From Nymphaea colorata (taxonomy: Eukaryota > Streptophyta > Magnoliopsida > Nymphaeales > Nymphaeaceae), in assembly GCF_008831285.2 (NCBI RefSeq), contig NC_045140.1, positions 24,818,131 through 24,882,130 of the forward strand: a DNA stretch of 64,000 nt, written 5' to 3'. Made by a program: the position numbers and the translations under genes. Below the pieces are notes generated by a model. That model was not told the DNA's origin, made no database searches, and saw only the letters and a list, made by a program, of their open reading frames with translations. Positions 1 to 10,579 of the stretch are shown piece after piece (positions within the stretch are counted from its first letter, which is position 1; every line of letters starts with the position of its first letter).

Positions 1-3000
1 ATTACTATTCTCAACTTATCTGAATTTGGGGGTACATATCCAACTAAACTTCTATTAACCAAAACCTATAACAACATATTTCCAATAAAAACTTCTTGTT
101 ATATTGAAAGAAAAATGAACTTGCAAAAATTGACCTTTCAATTCTTTTATCGCACATGCACCGGAAATCCAGTGAAAGATGTATCAGCGCCACTGGATGC
201 AAATTATTGCCACAGGCATACCCTATGTTATTTTGTTGAGTTTTTCCTCAATAGAATCTGTAACGCTTCAACTGTTGACCATGAGATCATGCTCAAAATA
301 TGAGTGGCCTTTCTTCAAAGCATTGTTGTCTTTGTAGAGAGCAACAATGTTATTAAACACGAGGCATTACGTTCCCACTCGCTTCTATTGCTTTTCTATT
401 TTCATGGTGGATGCTATTCATTCCATTACTTTTTAAGTGAGGGAGAAGGTGCCCATTTCATTCCTAAGACGAGGGCCATTTTATTCTAACACATCTGATA
501 TGCTTGGTTTCTTTCGATTACTGTTTGCCAAGGTTAGATCCGACCAGTCTAGGTTAGAACCTCTAAAGTGATTGGGGGTTGGATCAGTATCTCAAATTCA
601 TTTCTTTTGAATAAAAACATGACTTGACCTGGATGCTATCGTAACATGAAAGTTGTCTTCGTATATCATTTCTACTGAAAGCGGATGCTAATGAACTAAT
701 TCGTGATACAAGCACCATAGCATTCAGTTTTGCCATGACATTGTTGCCAAGATTTTATCTTTTGTTTCTTTTCCTCCATGTTGAATATGTGTGTTCGACA
801 TCTAATGGCTAGTGCTATTTGATTGCATGTTATGCTTTTATCACTTGATCACCTTGCGATTACTTGCTTATGCAATTAAAGCGGCGCAATAATTTCAATA
901 TGACTTTTAACCAAGTACTTGGAACAAGCTTGAAGCTTAGGTACTTGCTCCTCTTTAGTCCAATATCTGCAATGAAGGATTTTGCCTCATGGTTGTTTTG
1001 GTGGGACATAAAGAGCCCAGGGCAGGATTCACAGCATATGATCTACTATGAATTGAGTGAAACATGTTTCATCATGCATGAGTTATTAGTTCATTTCATC
1101 AGTTGTCATATTATATACATGCAACACCAATCCCAGCAAAAGAAAACCTTCACTTTCAAAAGAGGAAGGGGTAGTGTTGTTTTATGGTGAACTTCTATTT
1201 GATAGGTGATGATTGGAAGCATTGAAAAAGCAAGTTGGTGACTATTAGACAACATCTTTTCCCAAAGCATAATGAAAATGCAAGTCAAATAAAAAAAGTG
1301 TTTTATTGCACATTAATGGAGTGCACTAAAACGTCAGTGAGTAGATGTAGTAGTTAGTCACTCTAGATGCCATAAGCTGCTTGCCTGTGGTAATGCTATG
1401 AATGATTTAAGCTTTGATTTATAATTTTATATTCATGAATGTATAAAAAAGTCTATATGTTTTCTCTTGTTTGGCAGATATGCATGTTTTTGGGCCTTTA
1501 ACTACACCTCTACCCACTTGTTACAAGAAAACCTATCAACTGCTCACACACTTCCTAATTCCCGATTAGAGCTAAGGGGAAAACCCTTCATTAACATATG
1601 ATCACGTAAATGTCGACCTAAAGATCCATATTTTGCCAATTGAACCAACCGACAATCTATGCCTGTGACTCTTAGTTTTTGATTGCAGACCAATGGGCTG
1701 TTCCTTGCACATATAGTTGTATAAATGAATATATGTGATTTTTTCGGATTCTTTATTTTTCTGTATTATTTTATTTTCAACTGAGTTGGAGAGAGTCCAA
1801 TGGCGAGTTCTTCTCATACCTCTTTTTAATTTGTTCAATGCTTGAAGCTAGTGTCTAGTTCAGTTCAGCATTGTCCCCTGAGATTGATTGAGGTATTGGC
1901 ACTAGATCCTGACCCTAAAGTGAACAGATCTACTGTAGAGGAAGATTATGTATCTGTGGGACTAGGTTTATACGTGAACATTTGATTTCATCAATCATTA
2001 TGCTATATGACATAAAAATACTCATCGGGCTCTGACTGTCTACAACAAGCGATCTTAGTAAATATCTACGGTGGAGTAGGCCATATAAGCAACGCCTGCA
2101 TTCATCCTAAAATATGGTTCAGAAATTAAAAATCAGCACTGGTTTGAATCTGTAAGACGCCATTCCAATATATGGTACTATGAACCTTTTTCTTACTTTG
2201 ATTGGTAGAGGATGAGGCAGGACATGCATCCTTTTATGCCAAAAAGCAAAAAAACATGCCCTGGGTACTGAACTCGTGACCTCCTTTTGCTTGGAGGTCT
2301 TTAACTCTGACTTCCTAACCAGGCAGCACAAGCTTTTCTGTCAACTACCAGCATGGTAAGAAGTTCACAAAGAATGAACTATGGCGGAAAGAACAGTGGG
2401 AACAGCGGACTACCAGTTTATGTGTTACCTCTGGCCTCCCATGGAGAGTTTTTTAGCCTGTTGCATATAGAAAATGGGAAAAGGATATGATTTAATTTCT
2501 TCTTTCCAGCATAACAGCAGCAGAGATTGTATACGCAATCTTTTGCAGATGTGGTCCTAACAGAACTGTCCTGCATTTAGCGTGCTTGAATAAAGCAGCA
2601 AAGCACTTGTAAGTGGACTTGCTGCCATGAGTTTTCTTTATAAAACGTAAATACATGGATGTGATTTTCATTTTTAAGCAATAACCTAGGATTCACTCTT
2701 TTTTTTTTTTTAATTAATGGGTCGATGTCTACTATCTTAAACCTTCATCGTATCAATTTGAATTCCTCTATAGAGCCACTCATGAAGGTCTTGAAATCTT
2801 ACTTAGTTTTCTGCTTTCAGGAACTAGAATTTATAAATTTTGAGGACTTTGTCTGTTTCTTGGGCAATAAGGAACATGATACCAACATAATTGCTCACCA
2901 TCCCTTGAGTTTCTCCTTTCCCAATCGCCTGATAGAAGTGCTATATTAGATGAAGCTTAAGAAAGCCATACTGCCACATCATATTTACAAAGACAAGTGA

Positions 3001-3269
3001 ACATTGACCTCAGAATCATTGATCATATGCAGTTAGAAATGATCTGCTACTCGACAGAAAGATGCAGAGCTGAACAAAAAAGGGTTACTTCCATAGTTTG
3101 ACAAGAAGTAGTTTTGGTGTCAATGATATGACATGCTTGCGAGCGGCTTAGGGTTGTGCATGGCTAACTAAATCTCACCTAATGATCTCCATCTTCAGCC
3201 AAGCTCGAGCCCACTATGACTTTTCATTTAAACAAGGTGAGCTCCAGGTAACATGACCCAATAAGATTG
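1..3269. other. Intergenic DNA without a supportable gene
   Basis: Only short frames without recognisable protein motifs occur here on either strand. Composition is AT-rich with short T tracts (for example near 2700-2712). One tRNA-like (SINE-like) stretch near 2205-2335 is listed separately. The sequence up to 3274 is contiguous in origin with that after 10579, because the copia element inserted between them. A distant exon of an unseen gene cannot be excluded, but I see no coding signal. Confidence 0.5.
2205..2335 (-). repeat. Possible tRNA-derived SINE head
   Basis: Read on the minus strand, the block begins near TGCTGCCTGGTTAGGAAGTC, which resembles a polymerase III A box. About 45 bases later comes GAGTTCAGTACCC, a degenerate B box (consensus GGTTCGANNCC). 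This spacing is usual for tRNA-derived SINEs. No clear tail or target duplication was seen, so the call is weak. Confidence 0.25.
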
Positions 3270-3274
3270 GACTG
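3270..3274. repeat. Target site duplication, left copy, of copia element
   Basis: GACTG lies directly before the 5' LTR and is repeated exactly at 10575-10579 directly after the 3' LTR. A 5-bp duplication is the usual size for LTR retrotransposon integration and fixes both ends of the element. Confidence 0.9.
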
Positions 3275-3598
3275 TATTGGATAGTGGCCATTGAGCCATA
3301 TCCGAATATCCCGTAACTGCATAGCAGTTACGAGATGATGCTCATCCTTTTGCTGAAATCTCTCCCCCATCCAAACCGCTGCTGGGCTGAGGGGAAAACC
3401 TAAGGGGCTGGCCTATTTAAGCTCAGCAATTCTTTACTTGAAAAAACACTCGGCAATAACTCTTTGAGAAGCCCCTTAGAAGGAAACCCCTTAATCTAAC
3501 TCTTCCTCTCCTTTTCTTGCTGCTGCTTTCTACAGAGGTGACCGTTCGTGGCTGGAGCACTTGGGTCTGGACGAACTTCCGCTGTCTTCACTTCAACA
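3275..3598 (+). repeat. 5' LTR of copia element
   Basis: The LTR starts TATTGGATAG and ends CTTCAACA, so its ends are TA...CA and not the usual TG...CA. Both LTRs have the same ends. A TATA-like CTATTTAAG lies at 3413-3421 and is the best promoter candidate. A hairpin with 9-bp arms (CGTAACTGC, loop ATA) occupies 3312-3332. A pyrimidine-rich stretch (about 3506-3530) follows in the R/U5 part. Confidence 0.95.
3312..3332 (+). promoter_or_regulatory. Hairpin in 5' LTR U3 region
   Basis: CGTAACTGC at 3312-3320 and GCAGTTACG at 3324-3332 are perfect inverted repeats separated by ATA. The same hairpin is intact in the 3' LTR at 10288-10308. It lies about 80 bases upstream of the TATA-like box, so it could be a dimeric factor-binding site. 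That role is inference. Confidence 0.45.
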
Positions 3599-3608
3599 GA
3601 GCCAGGTT
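3595..3608 (+). other. Probable primer binding site remnant
   Basis: The sequence across the LTR end reads CAACAGAGCCAGGTT. CAGAGCCAGGTT equals the complement of the acceptor/T-arm part of plant initiator tRNA-Met, whose full complement starts TGGTATCAGAGCCAGG. The first six bases (TGGTAT), which would pair with the tRNA 3' end and normally follow a copia LTR, are absent. Either they were lost or priming is offset on the tRNA. Confidence 0.55.
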
Positions 3609-4882
3609 CTTATCGTCAGGCACAGGTAAGTCATATTCAAAACTGATAAAAGCATGCTTGATCATAGACTAATCTGTGCTGAGTGTAAGCATGTTAGGCT
3701 AAAAAGCTCTATGTATACACAAAGCATGCTCAAACAGAGTCGGTCACAATATTTTCTTTTTGTACATGTCTTTTAAGAAGCATGTCGATTACAGATTGCT
3801 AGATATATTCTGTACATGTAAATTAAGGTGAAGAGGCAGCTGGTGACAAACAACGTTAAAAATGTAACTAGTTTTGTCGGCCTCACATAGTAGAGAAACT
3901 TAAAAAAAAAAATTGGGTAAATATACCTTAATCTGGATTTCTGTTACAGTCGAAAATCCCACTGTGTTAAAATGCATCTCCTTCTTCTTTGGTGCCTGTT
4001 GCTCTCTCTCTGTTTTGCCTATTTTAAAAGAATTCATCTCTGTTTTAAGACCTCGAAATCCTCTGCTTCTTGTTTCTATAACGATCAGAAATCAGAGGCC
4101 CTTCGGTCTGAGTTCTAGTCGCCTCTCTGGCACAGATGCGAAGTTTTTTTTTCTTTTTCATTCTAGTAAAAAGAAAGCAACATGGGTAGAGGAGGAAGAC
4201 GGCGTTTGACGCCTTGCAAACTTCCTCTTGTCTGTCCTCTGTGACCGCCAGACCATCGTGCACTTTATCTGTTGCTGGTTGTGGGGAGCTTGTCTTCCTC
4301 ACAGGGAAGACAACACAAGCGCAGAGGAAGCCATGGCTGAAAACGCCGAACTGCAGAAATAGAGTCGAGCCAGATTCAACAGAAGCGGCCTTAGACGCCC
4401 TCTGAAAAACGAACTCGACTCCTGCAGCCCTCTGTGCGGTAGAAACGAAGGTGGATGGCCTGGTTTCACGAGAGAGAAGTCTGTCTCTCGGTGAGGAGAG
4501 AGACGATGAAAGTGAAAATGAAGAAAAACGGGGCGAAAAGAGGCTTTTATAGTTAAAGTTCAAAAATTACAAAAATAGTTCACCATGTTAGCTAAATTCT
4601 CAAAAAGGCTGTTATAAAATCAAAAATTTCATGCCGCAACCTTTTTTGCTGAAAAACTCTTCAAAAAGAGGCTCGCAAAAGTTATTTTCATCAGAAAGCC
4701 TGGAACTTTGTAAAAATTGCTTTTGGTACCCTCAAAATTATTAGAAATTACTAAAAGAGGGTTACGAAAATTTATTTTGCAAATTCAATAGGAAACCACG
4801 ATTTTATGTGAATTACAAAGAGACACCCATAAGCTTGTTAGACAATTATAAAAAAAAAAAAAAAAAATTAAGTAATTCAGAA
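3599..4882 (+). other. Untranslated leader of copia element
   Basis: This 1.28-kb stretch lies between the 5' LTR and the likely gag start, which is long for a plant copia element. It holds a CT-rich stretch near 4000-4012 and a purine/GC-rich block at about 4180-4550. A 172-codon open frame runs on the opposite strand (4045-4563), but it is serine/arginine rich without a recognisable domain and I do not annotate it. An 18-base A run at about 4850-4867 directly precedes the gag start. Confidence 0.6.
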
Positions 4883-7800
4883 ATGACATCAAGAGTGGGA
4901 GCTTCTGAATTAGCTAAGACTGAAAAACTCAATGGGACAAATTTCCATGCATGGAAGCGTAGAATAATGTTGGCCTTGACCCTAGAAAGACTAGTTTATG
5001 TAATCAACGAGCCTTTTCCAATTTTAGAAGACAAACATACAGATGAAGAGAAAAAGGCATATGAGTCATTTTCTTCTGATGATCTAATGGCTAAAACAAT
5101 TATGTTAGCCTTCATGGAAGATGATCAAATCAGAGTCTTTGAGGATTGTCCAACTGCCAAGGATATGTTTGATACTATCGCTTCTAAATACAATACTATG
5201 ACTGCAATGCACATACAGCTACTGCAAGAACAATACAATTCCTATAGGATGAAAGAATCAGATAATGTAATGGACCATGTCAACAAGATGTTGGTCATGG
5301 CTAAAGATTTAGCTGTGGTAGGGAATGTCATATCTGACAATATGCAGATCAGCACAATCCTGAACAGCCTACCTCTTTCTTGGGATATGACAGTTACTGC
5401 TTTGAGTGTTCAATTTGATACCCTTACGTTAGAAAAGCTTCCTATACAGTTAGCTCTACAGCAACAACGACTGACCAAGAAAAATAGAACAGAGTTGATG
5501 ACAGTCCAGGAAAAACCTGCTGGTAGTCATGTGCCTATAAAATCAAAACAATTTAAAAATCGAAACGATGGCAAGTTCAAGAGCAATTATGCAGGTACTA
5601 AGAAATATCAAGGAACTGTAGTGAAATGCTACAGATGCGGGAAGCCTGGACATATAAAGAAGAATTGCAGGACAAAATTCCCGAGTAAGAAAGACAACAT
5701 TGGTCGGGGCAACTACAACAGAAGGAAGCCTCAAGGAGACTCTGACAGGGAAGTCATCTGTGTCGTATCAGAATGTCTGTTTGCAGATGGAGATCTAACT
5801 GGATGGTGGGTCGATTCAGGAGCAACTCGTCACATTGCGAAGACGAAAGAAGGAGTGATCCACATGGAAAACCTGAGTCCGGGAACCCACAAAGTCTATA
5901 TGGGAAACAATTCTTATTGTGATGTCATGGGAATTGGGGCATATCGTCTAAATGTTGGGGGTACAAGTGTTGTACTTAACGAGGTTTTGTATGTCCCTTC
6001 CATGAGAAGGAATCTAGTGTCTGTTCCCGCACTAACGGGAAAATGTTTTGAAGTACGTTTTATTCCAGGGAAAGTAACAGTGGGAAAACATGGAAGGTCC
6101 ATGTTTGGTGGAAAATTTGTAAAAGAACATGGTATGTTCAAACTGAATGACATGAATGAAGCTTCAAGTTCTGCTTATTTCGATTGTGCAATGAGTGTGA
6201 ATGTAAATTTATGGCTTGAAAGATTAAGTCATATAAGCATAAAAAAGATGCAGACTCTAGCACAACAAGGTTTAATACCTGACATAAATATAAATGATTT
6301 TGCGAAATGCGAATCATGTGTATACGGAAAAATGACAAGAAAACCATTTCCGTCTGAAGTAATTCGGGCCACTGAATTATTAGAGATAATTCATACAGAT
6401 ATCTGTGGACCTTTTAGAACCCAAACTCATAGTGACAAGTTCTATTTCATAACTTTCATTGACGACTTCTCAAGATTTGGTTACATATACTTAATCAGAT
6501 ATAAATCTGAAGCACTTGAGAAATTCAAGGAATACAAATCTGAAGTCGAGAGACAACTTGGAAGGAATATCAAAATCATAAGGTCTGATCGAGGAGGAGA
6601 ATACACTTCTAGTGAATTCTTCGAATACTGCAAAGACCTTGAAATTAATAGGCAAAACACAATGCCTAGGACACCACAACAAAATGGTATGGCTGAGAGG
6701 TGTAACAGAACTCTCTTGAACATGGTGAGATCCATGTTGGTAGGAGCACAATTACCAAAAGTTTTTTGGGGAGAAGCTGTGTTGACAGCTATGTATACAA
6801 TTAACCGAGTGCCCTGCAAAGCAATCCCAACCACTCCTTATGAAAGATGGACTGGTATAAAACCAGATCTGAGATATTTAAGGAGATGAGGATCTGTAGC
6901 ACACGTGAAAATTCTAGATCGAAAACTGGATAAACTAGATAATAGATCAGTGAGATGTATATTTATTGGATACCCAAAAGGATCCAAAGGCTACAGATTA
7001 TATCATTCATCTATGGGACTTATAGAAAGCAGAGATGTAGAGTTCATAGAAAAACTCAATAATAAAGATTATGATCCAGTGAAATATCGAAATGATACAC
7101 TGGATGATCTGATTTATTCAGATGAACAGTCTGGTAATGAACCGACTGGAGGTCAGTCAGGAAATGAACCGACTGGAGTTCAGTTTGGCAATGAACCAAC
7201 TGAACAAGAATCGTCTGAGGAACAGTCAGGAAATGAATCTACTGAAGATCAGTTAGGTAATGAACCAACTGATATGAATACTTCATCATCTCAGACGTTA
7301 TCAGGTCATAAAAGACCAAGAGCTCCTCCTTCATATTTAAATGATTATTATGTATATTTGGCAGAGGAGCTATGCTATCTAGCAGACATTGACGAAATGT
7401 CTGACAATCTGACATATGATGAAGTGGTAAGCTCACATGAATCGTCAGATTGGGCGAATGCTACGGATGAAGAAATTGAATCCATAGAAAAGAATAAAGT
7501 CTGGGAATTAGTAGATCTTCCTAATCACAGAAAACCCATTGGATGTAAATGAGTGCTAAGGAAGAAGTATAAAGCTGATGGATCAGTTGAAAAATTCAAA
7601 GCCAGACTAGTGGCGAAAGGTTTTTCCCAAAAGGAAGGAATTGATTACTCAAAGACCTATTCGCCAGTTGCAAAGTTCGCATCAATCAGAATAATTTTGG
7701 CTATCGCGGCATTCTATGACCTGGATATTTGTCAGATGGATGTGAAGACTACTTTTCTGAACGGTGAGTTAAAAGAAACTATATATATGACTCAACCGCA

Positions 7801-10085
7801 GGGATATGTTATCAAGGGCCCGTTTGACGGGCAGGAAATCTCCTGTTCACCAAGAAAAAAAATTCAAATTTTTTAAAATTTTTCCTCCTCATCAAACTAG
7901 GGAAGAAAAATGTAACCGTTGCCATCCTTTCCGGAAATATATTTCCAGAAATTTCTTTCCACCCAAAGGGGTGGAAAAAAATTTTCGGAAATAAAAAAAT
8001 GACCGTTGGGCTTCTCCGTCACTCTTCACAGTAGCGCCTCAGCCTCCTCTTCTCCCATCCGCAGGACCGCAGCAGCTCTTCTACCATAGGAACGGCATCT
8101 CTCCGCGGCTTCGACCATTTGTAAAAGGAAGACGGTAATGAAGCCGGAGACGACAGCCTCAGCTTCTTGGTTTTCGATGACCCATAGTCATGACAAAGGG
8201 TTTCAATGCCAAGGGTTAGAGAAAGAGAGAAAGCGACTAAGAGATAGACAAAGAGACAGAAATATAACTAGAAATCGCCGGCGTTTATTGCGACCATTGG
8301 CCGTTGGTTTTTCCGGTGATAAAGAAAAATAAAACCTAAAACAAACAGAAATAGATAAAAAACGCCTCATCTCGCTACCATTTCGTCAATCGCTAGTGGT
8401 TGTCGACAGCCATTTCTTCCGTCGCCATTCCCGAACTGTCAATCGCCTCCAGCCACAGTTGGTCGGTCTCCAGCCACAAATCGATGCCGGCAGGTGAAGA
8501 AAGAAAAGACGACGCTGAGAAATGAAACGGAAGAAAAAAATGTCGATCCCCTCTTACAAAAACGTCGTTCCCCTTTTACAAAATTTTTTTACTTCAGTCC
8601 CAGTTACTTTTCTTTATTTTCATTTTTATCCAGCATCCTTTACCAAAATTAGTTAGATGCACCATGTTTTTAGTAAAAATTCTAAACTAACTACTGTCAT
8701 GCTGTTTGGAGGGCATGCATTCTTGAACAGTGAAAATGCATAGACACATTCACACAATAAGCGGAAAAAAATTTCCAATCCATCAAACTAAGAAATAAGT
8801 TTCAAGGAAATTTTTTTCTCATTCATCACACACACATCAAAATGAGAATCGAAAAGATTTTTCTCCTTCCTTTTTTCCAAGAAATATATTTCTAGAAATA
8901 TATTTTCAATTCCAGATTTTCAAGTCATTAAACGGCCCCATCAAGAAAAAAGAAGACAAAGTGTACAAGTTGAATAAATCGTTATATGGACTGAAACAGT
9001 CTCCAAGACAGTGGTATTTTGTTTTTCACAAAGCAATTACAAAACTTGGGTTTGTAGCAAACCAACTAGACCACTGTGTATACGTTTGGAAAAGTGAGAG
9101 TCTTTTCTGTATTCTATCATTATATGTTGATGACATATTATTAACAGGAAATGATAACGATATGATATACAAAACGAAGACTTGGCTAAACAAAAACTTC
9201 GAAATGAAGGACTTAGGTGAAGCATCCTATATATTAGGAATAAAAATCACTCGAGAAAGAAACTCAAGAATCCTGAGTTTAAGCCAGGAACGGTATATTG
9301 ATCATATCTTGAAGAAATTTCGTATGTTAGACTGTAAACCAATTGGGACTCCTATAGCTAAAGGAGCAAACTTAAGCAGGAGTGATTGTCCCAGTGAAGG
9401 ACAACAAAAATTAAATGTTTCATATACACAAGCAGTTGGTAGTCTGATGTATTTAATGCTTTGTACCAGACCAGACATAAGTTTTCATATCGGTCTGGTA
9501 AGTCGTTATCAAAGTAATCCTAGATGGCCTCATTGGCAAGCAGTCAAAAGAATTTTTCGGTATATTAAAGGAACAAAATGACTGAAATTGTCTTATCAAG
9601 CAGATGAGCTAACTTTAGTTGGCTATTCCGATGCAGATTTTGCAGGATGTAAAGATGATAGTAAATCTACTTCAGGGTATGTTTTTCTCTTTGGAGGTGG
9701 GGCGATAGCATGGTCCTGTAAGAAACAGGGATGTGTTGCTCAGCACACACAGGAAGCAGAGTATGTAGCATGCAATGTTGCAACTACTTTTGCTGTCTGG
9801 ATAAATCGGTTCTTGAAAGACTTGAAATTAGATCTTGCTCATGAACCGGTCCAACTGTACTGTGATAATCAGGCAGCAATATCTCTTATGAAAAATGGAG
9901 CTGTTAGCTCAAAGAGTAAACATATAATGGTGAAATACCATTATGTTCATGAAATGATCGAGAAAAATGAAATCTCGGTTGATTACTTGCCTACCAATGA
10001 TATGGTGGCTGATCCCTTAACTAAGGGGATATCTGAAGATTTGTTTTCAAAGCATGTAGCCCATATGGGGCTAAGATATATTTGA
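4883..10085 (+). pseudogene. Copia gag-pol polyprotein, broken
   Basis: Counting from ATG 4883: gag with a copia-type N-terminal motif (LNGTNFHAWK); zinc knuckle CYRCGKPGHIKKNC at residues 249-262; protease DSGA at 311-314; integrase with a His/Cys finger and catalytic D506, D569 and E605 (35 residues between the last two); reverse transcriptase with QMDVKTTFLNG before the insert and YVDD (9123-9134) after it; then RNase H (YSDADFAG, YCDNQAAI) to the stop at 10083-10085. TGA codons at 6887-6889, 7550-7552 and 9579-9581 interrupt the frame, which continues unchanged past each. A DNA element at 7817-8939 splits the reverse transcriptase. An in-frame ATG at 4808 lies upstream, but homology starts after 4883. 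Confidence 0.92.
7811..8945. mobile_element. TIR DNA element nested in copia reverse transcriptase
   Basis: The insert at about 7817-8939 begins (G)GGCCCGTTTGA and ends TTAAACGGCCCC, an imperfect inverted repeat of about 12 bases. ATCAAG flanks it at 7811-7816 and 8940-8945, so the duplication is 5 or 6 bp depending on which G belongs to the end. Dropping the insert and one copy gives an uninterrupted reading frame, which proves the insertion is younger than the copia copy. The interior has AT-rich arms and a GC-richer core (about 8000-8560) that looks like captured 5'UTR or exon sequence. There is no transposase, so it is non-autonomous. The termini look like PIF/Harbinger or hAT, but the duplication size fits neither (3 or 8 bp). 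Confidence 0.85.
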
Positions 10086-10250
10086 AAAGTTGCGAAGGAA
10101 AAACCATTGAATGGAAAACCTCGCTGCAAACCTTGAATAAGTTTTATGTTATGATGAATAAACCAATTATGGAAAACCTCGTAACTAGATCAATGAAGAA
10201 AACCCACATATAGTGGATGCAAACTGGCGGTCTCATGGCCAAGTGGGAGA
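10086..10250 (+). other. Copia 3' untranslated region and polypurine tract
   Basis: The end of the gag-pol frame is followed by about 165 bases leading to AAGTGGGAGA at 10241-10250, directly against the 3' LTR. This matches the polypurine tract that primes plus-strand synthesis in plant copia elements. Confidence 0.8.
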
Positions 10251-10574
10251 TATTGGATAGTGGCCATTGAGCCCTATCCGAATATCCCGTAACTGCATAG
10301 CAGTTACGAGATGATGATCATCCTTTTGCTGAAATCTCTCCCCCATCCAAACCGCTGTTGGGCTGAGGGGAAAACCTAAGGGACTGGCCTATTTAAGCTC
10401 AGCAATTCTTTACTTGAAAAAACACTCGGCAATAACTCTTTGAGAAGCCCCTAAGAAGGAAACCCCTTAATCTAACTCTTCCTCTCCTTTTCTTGCTGCT
10501 GCTTTCTACAGAGGTGACCGTTCGTGGCTGGAGCACTTGGGTGTGGACGAACTTCCGCTGTCTTCACTTCAACA
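10251..10574 (+). repeat. 3' LTR of copia element
   Basis: This LTR has the same length (324) and ends as the 5' LTR. The six differences I count are all single-base substitutions spread along the repeat. No indel separates the LTRs. GACTG follows at 10575-10579. Confidence 0.95.
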
Positions 10575-10579
10575 GACTG

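Larger units (their letters stand above)
3275..10574 (+). mobile_element. Complete Ty1/copia LTR retrotransposon with a nested insertion
   Basis: The element is 7.3 kb and has 324-bp LTRs at both ends, a long leader (3599-4882), one gag-pol frame in copia order (gag, protease, integrase, reverse transcriptase, RNase H) and a purine tract just before the 3' LTR. GACTG target duplications flank it. By my hand count the LTRs differ at 6 of 324 positions, which points to a fairly recent insertion. It is not autonomous now: the frame has three in-frame TGA codons and is split by a 1.1-kb DNA element at 7817-8939. Without the insert the element would be about 6.2 kb. Confidence 0.95.

Noticed and set aside
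4045-4563. 172-codon open frame on the minus strand of the copia leader
   Set aside because: Ser/Arg-rich without any domain, opposite to the element's transcript, and explained by the purine bias of the plus strand.
6481-6834. 117-codon minus-strand frame
   Set aside because: It is the exact antisense of the integrase catalytic region.
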